Part shown: positions 58,693 through 64,000 of the stretch, in pieces
How the letters are laid out: each line of letters opens with the position of its first letter
How positions within the stretch are numbered: the first letter of the stretch is position 1
From: GCA-2720865 sp047630275
Lineage (GTDB): Bacteria; Bdellovibrionota; Bacteriovoracia; Bacteriovoracales; Bacteriovoracaceae
Length of the DNA stretch: 64,000 nt
Direction of reading: 5' to 3'
Assembly: GCA_047630275.1 (NCBI GenBank)
Contig: JBLHVN010000001.1
Span: 1-64,000, forward strand
Notes under the pieces: generated by a model
Database searches by the model: none
The model's input: only the letters and a program-made list of their open reading frames with translations
What the model was told of the DNA's origin: nothing
Made by a program: the position numbers and the translations under genes

Positions 58693-59466
58693 TTGAAGAA
58701 GTATTTCTTCAAGCTTGTATTACTTTCAGTGATGACAATCACGAGCGCGCACACGTTTGAGTACACAAGTGATTTTAAAAATGGTTTCTATTGGGGCTCT
58801 TTACCCATAGGGATAAATAAGTTCGTAACGGATCCAAATGACGGGCCAGAGCTCTCACAGATTGTTGGCAATTCAGAAAATGCTTGGGAAGGCGCTGCAG
58901 GGAGAGATCTTTGGAGCTTTAACTCAGGGGTTATTGTTACAAGTTCGTATTCAGGGAATTACATAAGATGGTCAGATAATTTCGGCGCTGAAACCGGATA
59001 TGACCCAACCCAGACTCTTGCCATTACAATCAGGTATACGAGCGGGCCGCATATGGTTCGAACAGAGATTATCCTGAACGGAAATATGGCCTCATTGCGA
59101 AATAACGAAAATGGTCTTTTAGATAAAACGATCTTACATGAAATGGGACATACTCTCGGGCTAGACCACTCTTTCCAAAATGCCATCATGGGGGCTTATG
59201 CTAGTAATATTAGCACCCTCCAGTGGGATGATGTTCAAGGTGTAAATGCTGTTATCGATGAGACCCTTTATAGGCAATCAATTGGCTATGTCTCGCCACT
59301 TGCTGGCTCTACAACAACTGAAGAGTACTCGACCTGCGGCTCTGTAGCTTTTATCTCGGCCGATGATAATGGTCGTGGAGGGCCTCCTGGTGGGTTTGGT
59401 ATCTCACTCCTCTTAGGCTTAGCCTTATCGGCACTTTTAGCTAGCTTCAAATCCAAAGAGCTTTAG
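58693..59466 (+). CDS. Secreted matrixin-type zinc metalloprotease with C-terminal sorting-like tail
   Basis: The 257 residues start with a signal peptide (KKYFFKLVLLSVMTITSAHT). They contain a zinc-binding HEMGHTLGLDHS (about residues 151-162, the HExxHxxGxxH pattern of metzincins) followed by a conserved-type Met turn (NAIMGAY). After the catalytic part comes a tail of Gly/Pro (GRGGPPGGFG), a hydrophobic stretch (ISLLLGLALSALLASF) and a basic end (KSKEL), like Gly-rich sorting signals. The TTG start at 58693 lies seven bases after AAGGA. Confidence 0.85.
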   Translation: MKKYFFKLVLLSVMTITSAHTFEYTSDFKNGFYWGSLPIGINKFVTDPNDGPELSQIVGNSENAWEGAAGRDLWSFNSGVIVTSSYSGNYIRWSDNFGAETGYDPTQTLAITIRYTSGPHMVRTEIILNGNMASLRNNENGLLDKTILHEMGHTLGLDHSFQNAIMGAYASNISTLQWDDVQGVNAVIDETLYRQSIGYVSPLAGSTTTEEYSTCGSVAFISADDNGRGGPPGGFGISLLLGLALSALLASFKSKEL

Positions 59467-59501
59467 TCAACTAATCTAAATATATTTTCCTGCATTCCGA
59501 T

Positions 59502-59966
59502 ATGTTACTTATGAATAGTAACGATCAAGAGCATTACATTTTTTACGTTCAATACACTAAAACTCTGCCGCAAACTTTCTTTGCGTTAGGACAAGTATTG
59601 AAAAAATTTAATATCACTCTTGTTCCCATTGCCCCTCGAGAATTAGCCAATATTGCAAAAGCCAAAAAGCAATTTGTTATATCAATTACGGCAGACTTAA
59701 CTAGCCTAAAAGGTCTAGAAGCTACGAGAAGAAGTTTCTTAGACTTTGCTCTCGTTAATCAAAAGTTTTGTATGTTTGATGTTTCATCTTTCGGGAAGAT
59801 TTCTATTTCTTATAAGCTTGAAAAGAATAGGTCTTATTTTCATTATGCACTTCCGATGAGCTTCAAGAATATTGCTGCTAATATTGCTTCACACTACTTC
59901 TCTGAACTAGGAACAGTAAAACGCTGGCCTGGTGGATCTAGAGCAAAACTCCCCGCAATGGCATAG
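59502..59966 (+). CDS. Uncharacterised conserved-looking soluble protein
   Basis: The 154 residues have no signal peptide or membrane segment. Features: YIFYVQYTKTLPQTFFALGQVLKKFNITLVPI at the start, KKQFVISITADLTSLKGLE, LDFALVNQKFCMFDVSSFG and a basic end (KRWPGGSRAKLPAMA). It resembles a small alpha/beta domain. The start could also be the ATG at 59511. No ribosome-binding site is seen. It is followed by another unknown gene seven bases on. Function unknown. Confidence 0.6.
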   Translation: MLLMNSNDQEHYIFYVQYTKTLPQTFFALGQVLKKFNITLVPIAPRELANIAKAKKQFVISITADLTSLKGLEATRRSFLDFALVNQKFCMFDVSSFGKISISYKLEKNRSYFHYALPMSFKNIAANIASHYFSELGTVKRWPGGSRAKLPAMA

Positions 59967-59973
59967 GTATAAG

Positions 59974-60384
59974 ATGAGTGGTTCAAACTTTGAAATTCGT
60001 AAAAGCGTCCTGACCATCTTAAAACTAGATTCAAAAAGACTATATGAAAGAATAGTCGAAAGACGAAAAGAATATATGGCAACATTCGCCGTTAAAAGAA
60101 CGCGAGAACATTTTAAGGAAGTCTTTAAAAGTCGATACGATACGATTACGTTCTCTGACCTAAAGATCTTGTCTCCTGAGCTTATTGGCTGCTTGGATTC
60201 ATACTATACCCTGGTAGATAATTTAAAATGGTATCTTTATTCAACTGAAGATATGCCAGCCACAGTTCAAGATAAAACTGAGAAGGATGTAAAAGAGCTA
60301 AAAGGAAGCTTTGATACTTTATCTCTCTACTTAGATGCAGAGTTAGATGTTTCTCAGCAAGGTTCTGAAGAAGTTGCATCCTAA
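59974..60384 (+). CDS. Uncharacterised soluble helical protein
   Basis: The 136 residues are mostly helical and charged (FEIRKSVLTILKLDSKRLYERIVERRKEYM, REHFKEVFKSRYDTITF), with an acidic C-terminus. No signal peptide or catalytic motif is visible. The frame extends back to 59932, inside the previous gene. The ATG at 59974 follows AGGT and the gap to the preceding stop is seven bases. It is likely expressed with the 59502 gene. Function unknown. Confidence 0.58.
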   Translation: MSGSNFEIRKSVLTILKLDSKRLYERIVERRKEYMATFAVKRTREHFKEVFKSRYDTITFSDLKILSPELIGCLDSYYTLVDNLKWYLYSTEDMPATVQDKTEKDVKELKGSFDTLSLYLDAELDVSQQGSEEVAS

Positions 60385-60407
60385 GCTAAAATCTTCTATA
60401 AAAAACT

Positions 60408-61091
60408 ATGTATAAATTTTCCCTAATATTCCTTTTCACTTCTTTAACACTATTTGCTCAAGAGCGCGGCTCCCAGTCTGGTGGAAGATTCGAACTTTTA
60501 TCCGGTACTAAGAAAGGTAAAGAAGTAAAAACCTATTGGGATAAAAAATACAACAATGAAGAATATGTCTTTGGTAAGACACCAGCAAAATTCTTATCTC
60601 TTAATTATAACTATATCCCGGCCGGTTCTAGGGTTTTAGATATGGGTATGGGTGAAGGTCGAAATGCCGTTTTCTTAGCTAGAAAAGGTTACAAAGTTAC
60701 GGGTGTAGATATCTCATCAGTTGCAGTGAAAAAAGCTAGGCTCTTAGCTAGAGAGTTTGGAGTTCGGATTAATACTGTAGTGGCTTCGTTGAACAACTAT
60801 AGGATTCCGAAGAATACTTTAGATGCAGTGGTCTGTTTTTATTACGTCGATAGGTCCTTAAACAAAAGAATGGTTGAGTGGTTAAAGCCAGGTGGAATTC
60901 TTATTTATGAAAGCCACACAGATAACCAAAGAAAAGTTAAAGGTAACGAGAATTATGATAAGAGGTACCTACTAAGAGAGGCTGAACTTCTTACTATGTT
61001 TCCAGGCATGAGAGTTCTTAAGTATGAAGAACCTATTCACCTGGGGAATTACACAACAAGTATTATCCTTCAAAAGAAAAAGCCCGAATAG
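60408..61091 (+). CDS. SAM-dependent methyltransferase with a signal peptide
   Basis: The 227 residues hold a class I methyltransferase domain: glycine-rich motif I (VLDMGMGEGRNAVFLARKGYKVTGVDISS, about residues 75-103), DAVVCFYYVD and WLKPGGILIYES. It resembles TehB/Tellurite-type and similar small methyltransferases. The N-terminus is a typical signal peptide (YKFSLIFLFTSLTLFAQ). That would place the enzyme in the periplasm, where S-adenosylmethionine is not known to be available, so the location is odd. Confidence 0.75.
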   Translation: MYKFSLIFLFTSLTLFAQERGSQSGGRFELLSGTKKGKEVKTYWDKKYNNEEYVFGKTPAKFLSLNYNYIPAGSRVLDMGMGEGRNAVFLARKGYKVTGVDISSVAVKKARLLAREFGVRINTVVASLNNYRIPKNTLDAVVCFYYVDRSLNKRMVEWLKPGGILIYESHTDNQRKVKGNENYDKRYLLREAELLTMFPGMRVLKYEEPIHLGNYTTSIILQKKKPE

Positions 61092-61151
61092 AAAACTCAA
61101 GTAAATCAATCCAACCTAGCGCTAAATTCAGGGCTAGGGCATAATGGAAGT

Positions 61152-61832
61152 ATGAAATTATTTTCATTTGCTCTCTTATTCACTCTTCTTGCTTCCCAAA
61201 GTGTTTTTGGTGAAGATGATGTGGCCATCTTTTCTGGCAGAGCTTCAAGAATTAATTTTAAAGCTGACCTGCTTAGAATCAAGATTGATTTTGGAAATGT
61301 TAAGTACCTTAACGTCAAAGATAAGGTTGAGTTTTGGGATGAGAGAGATTCAAGTAAAAGGTGCAAGGCCTACCTTGTAGGGAAGTCGAACGATTATTTG
61401 TTATTCAAAGTTCCTTCGATAAATTTTTGTAAGACGAAAGTCTTCCTGTCAGTGGGGGCTTATTTGAAGTTTTACTCAATAGATCTCTTTAATAATATTA
61501 AAATGGGTAAGAGCTTAATTGACATCCTTTTGAAAAAACGCCTAGCGTTAAGCGGAAAGCTTCGTCGTGAGCAAAAATCTTTAGACAGCTTTATCGAGAA
61601 AGTGAACAGCGTTAATGCCAGATACCAAATTTTAAGAGACAAATTAGAAGCTGAATGGAGAGATCAGATAGCCTCTCTTGAAGAAGATAAGACTACAAGT
61701 CTCCGAAATTATAAAGATTTGGAGATAAGACTAGAGGGTCTCGACAAGAAGCTGCAGCGATACAGCATAGAAGACAAGAACCTCAAGCTCGACCGATGGG
61801 CGCTTGACCCTAGGCTTTATTTCAAAAAGTAG
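61152..61832 (+). CDS. Secreted protein with C-terminal coiled coil
   Basis: The 226 residues have a signal peptide (KLFSFALLFTLLASQSVFG). A beta-rich part comes first (AIFSGRASRINFKADLLRIKID, KVEFWDE, LVGKSNDYLLFKVPS). From about residue 128 there is a long charged helical region with heptad-like spacing (LRREQKSLDSFIEKVNSVNARY, LEIRLEGLDKKLQRYS), probably a coiled coil. The protein may sit in the periplasm and bind partners through the coil. A GGAAGT precedes the start. Family unknown. Confidence 0.65.
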   Translation: MKLFSFALLFTLLASQSVFGEDDVAIFSGRASRINFKADLLRIKIDFGNVKYLNVKDKVEFWDERDSSKRCKAYLVGKSNDYLLFKVPSINFCKTKVFLSVGAYLKFYSIDLFNNIKMGKSLIDILLKKRLALSGKLRREQKSLDSFIEKVNSVNARYQILRDKLEAEWRDQIASLEEDKTTSLRNYKDLEIRLEGLDKKLQRYSIEDKNLKLDRWALDPRLYFKK

Positions 61833-61911
61833 TTTTCCTTCAATTATGAACTATTCTCAACTACTATATGTGGGATTCAATCGCCCTAAGGGCCTTATTT
61901 TGTGAGGAAAC

Positions 61912-63543
61912 ATGAACCCCAAAAAATTTCTCGTTCTATTATTTTCATTTTCGCTAACCGCGTCAGTTTTTGCGGCTATTGGAAATCCTAAAGCGCCAAA
62001 AGGCGGAACTTTTAAATACAACTTAGAGTCTCAGCCGCCGACGCTAAATGCTCTTTCTTCTTCAGATTACTATGCTTCTGTTGTTCAGAACTATGTAATG
62101 GAAGGCCTTCTTACTCGAAACCCTGAAACAAGGGAATGGGAGCCAGGTCTTGCCAGCAAATGGGAGATCAGTAAGGACGGACTTAAGTATACTTTTACTT
62201 TAAGAGACGGTGTTAAGTGGCATGACGGTAAACCATTAACTATTGAAGATGTTAAATTTAGCTACGATGCTATTATGCATCCTAAAGATAAGTATAAAAC
62301 TGCAAGACTTAAGCCTTACTATGAAAACATTAAAGATGCTGTCGTTATCGATAAGAAGACAATTGTTTTCACAGCTAAGAAAGTCTACTTTCTAAACTTT
62401 GATGTTGTAGCTGGTCTAACAGTGGTTCCAAGGCATCTTTATGAAAATCCAACAAAGAAACAACAAAAGAAACTAAATAAGACTTTAATCGGAACCGGTC
62501 CTTATACTCTTCATAAATTTAAAAGAGGAAAGAGTATTACTTTAAAAAAGAATAAGAATTGGTGGGGTAATACTGCAAAGCATCTGGCTAACGAGTATAA
62601 CTACGATCAGATCCTGATGAGATTTGTAAAAGAAAGAACAGCCGGCCTTAGAAGACTTGAAAAAGGTCAGCTAGACTTTCAAGAGATGACCGCTGAAAAC
62701 TACATGAAAAACACCAAAGGTGATAAGTGGGGAAAAGACGTCTTTAAAGTGAAGATGCAGAATAAGGCCGCTAAAGGTTATGGATTCATCGGATGGAACT
62801 TAAAAGACCCAATCCTAAAAGATAAGAAGGTTCGTAAAGCTCTTTATCATCTATTAGATAGAGAAAAAATGATTGAGAAGTTCCGTTATGGCCTTGCAGA
62901 GCCAGCGACTGGTCCACTTTACAGAAAGAGCGTTTACGCCAATGGAAATGTAAGACCTATTCTTTACAACTTTAAAGAAGCTAAGTTTCTTTTTAAGAAA
63001 GCAGGTTGGGCCGATACTGATGGTGATCAAATCCTTGATAAAGTAATCGACGGAAAGAAAACCAAAATGAGTATTACAATTCTTGAGCCTAATAAAGAAT
63101 TTGTTAAATACTTAACTATGTACAAAGAAGACGCCAAAAAAGCTGGTGTTGAGATTAATGTAAAACTTATTGAGTGGAACGCTTTTTTAAAGCTTCTTGA
63201 TGAAAGAAAGTTTCAAGCTGTTAGGCTTGGTTGGGGAGCTGGATCAATTGATTGGGACCCTAAACAAATTTGGCATTCAGCTTCTCAGAAAGGTGGATCA
63301 AACTTTATCGGTTATCATAACCCTGAAGTAGATAAGCTTATCGACGAAGCAAGAACATTGCTTGATTTCAAAGCAAGACAAAAAGTTCTTCGTAAAGTTT
63401 TTAAATTAATTGCTGATGATGTTCCTTATGCTTTTTTCTTCAACGATAAGTTTGGTTTTTATGGCCACACAAAACGTATGGAGAGAGAGAAAGACTCATA
63501 TAACTACAGTGTAGGAATTTCCTACTGGTGGATTAAAAAGTAG
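61912..63543 (+). CDS. Peptide ABC transporter substrate-binding protein
   Basis: The 543 residues are an SBP family 5 (DppA/OppA-like) protein. There is a signal peptide (KKFLVLLFSFSLTASVFA), then GGTFKYNLESQPPTLNALSS, the family signature around EWEPGLASKWEISKDGLKYTFTLRDGVKWHDG, LIGTGPYTLHKFKRG, and the C-terminal DKLIDEARTLLDF. It would deliver peptides or similar ligands to the permease encoded next. GAGGA precedes the start. Confidence 0.94.
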   Translation: MNPKKFLVLLFSFSLTASVFAAIGNPKAPKGGTFKYNLESQPPTLNALSSSDYYASVVQNYVMEGLLTRNPETREWEPGLASKWEISKDGLKYTFTLRDGVKWHDGKPLTIEDVKFSYDAIMHPKDKYKTARLKPYYENIKDAVVIDKKTIVFTAKKVYFLNFDVVAGLTVVPRHLYENPTKKQQKKLNKTLIGTGPYTLHKFKRGKSITLKKNKNWWGNTAKHLANEYNYDQILMRFVKERTAGLRRLEKGQLDFQEMTAENYMKNTKGDKWGKDVFKVKMQNKAAKGYGFIGWNLKDPILKDKKVRKALYHLLDREKMIEKFRYGLAEPATGPLYRKSVYANGNVRPILYNFKEAKFLFKKAGWADTDGDQILDKVIDGKKTKMSITILEPNKEFVKYLTMYKEDAKKAGVEINVKLIEWNAFLKLLDERKFQAVRLGWGAGSIDWDPKQIWHSASQKGGSNFIGYHNPEVDKLIDEARTLLDFKARQKVLRKVFKLIADDVPYAFFFNDKFGFYGHTKRMEREKDSYNYSVGISYWWIKK

Positions 63544-63551
63544 GTTCAATT

Positions 63552-64000
63552 TTGTTTGATTATATAATTAGAAGAACTCTAGCAATGATACCAACACTAT
63601 TTGGGGTGACCTTAGTAGTGTTTGCTATTATTAACTTGGCTCCGGGCTCTCCTGTTGAGCAGAAAATTCAGCAGATGCGTTTTGGAGGAATGGATTCTTC
63701 AAATGCTGGTGTAGGCGGAGATAGTAAAGACAGTGCTGTATCTCAAGAGGTCATAGATGCACTAAACAAGCAGTATGGTTTTGATAAGCCGGTGCATATC
63801 AGGTATCTGATCTGGTTAAAAAACCTAGCTCGTCTAGACTTCGGTGAAAGCTTTACCTACGAAGAACCGGTGACTGACGTCATTATCTCTAAATTTCCAG
63901 TCTCACTTCAATTTGGTATTGTTTCTCTCTTTTTGTCCTATGTTGTATGTATTGTTTTAGGTGTGGCAAAAGCTGTTAAGAATGGAAGTATGTTTGACAC
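63552..64000 (+). CDS. Peptide ABC transporter permease, DppB/OppB-like, 5' part
   Basis: The frame runs uninterrupted to the window edge: FDYIIRRTLAMIPTLFGVTLVVFAIINLAPGSPVEQ, then NKQYGFDKPVHIRYLIWLKN and LDFGESFTYEEPVTDVI, the classic DppB N-terminus and first periplasmic region. The start is TTG (63552) seven bases after an AGG. The gap to the substrate-binding protein is eight bases, so they form one operon. The C-terminal half lies beyond the window. Confidence 0.9.
   Translation, partial: MFDYIIRRTLAMIPTLFGVTLVVFAIINLAPGSPVEQKIQQMRFGGMDSSNAGVGGDSKDSAVSQEVIDALNKQYGFDKPVHIRYLIWLKNLARLDFGESFTYEEPVTDVIISKFPVSLQFGIVSLFLSYVVCIVLGVAKAVKNGSMFD

Overview
The window is an AT-rich (roughly 36% GC by eye), gene-dense Gram-negative chromosome segment with many 1-14 base overlaps between neighbouring genes and frequent GTG/TTG starts. 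No taxonomic marker is decisive. The gene set points to a predatory or gliding bacterium of the former delta-proteobacteria, most likely Bdellovibrionota and perhaps Bacteriovorax/Halobacteriovorax-like: a Glt/Nfs-type trans-envelope machine with its own TolQR-type motor, many lineage-restricted secreted proteins, and AddAB-type recombination enzymes. That placement is inference.

Layout. 1-220: 3' part of a 5S rRNA gene with its terminator, then a terminator facing a small secreted-protein gene (247-615, minus). 779-13284: a long plus-strand housekeeping block: ftsK, rpsB (with a structured leader), tsf, terminator, then pyrH-frr-uppS-cdsA-rseP-tsaB-psd-like-pssA, a secreted protein and truA. 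dxr and bamA, often found in this neighbourhood, are absent. 13298-14718: tig with a clear promoter and a bidirectional terminator. 14716-18948 (minus): an aminotransferase, fumarylacetoacetase, homogentisate dioxygenase and flavin-reductase-like operon (tyrosine/homogentisate breakdown), then a 65-residue protein whose start region carries a 133-bp duplication. 19064-21178 (plus): DUF309 protein, EI24-like membrane protein, GT9-like protein. 21173-31146 (minus): valS-hisS, three secreted proteins of unknown function, and a fused membrane/Fe-S oxidoreductase. 31310-38899: a lipoprotein, hslO (minus), and an addB-addA pair in which both proteins end in iron-sulphur-type nuclease domains.

38995-49328 is the most distinctive part: an outer-membrane beta-barrel, two large TPR-type proteins, a TPR lipoprotein, a small periplasmic protein and an FHA-TM-AgmX/TonB-like protein, in the gene order of the Myxococcus nfs/glt clusters. 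They converge on an operon of one TolQ/ExbB-like and two TolR/ExbD-like genes (the aglRQS layout). Between the two lies a 420-base non-coding region with a 97-bp tandem repeat and large palindromes.

49507-57287 holds trxA, an RDD membrane protein, polA, a ClC channel with CBS domains, and groES-groEL. 57313-64000 holds a DUF2064 protein, a probable sigma-54 promoter ahead of a small secreted protein and a matrixin-type metalloprotease with a C-terminal Gly-rich/TM/basic tail, several lineage-restricted genes (one a signal-peptide-bearing methyltransferase), and the start of a peptide ABC transporter cut by the window edge. I saw no tRNA, insertion sequence, prophage or CRISPR array.
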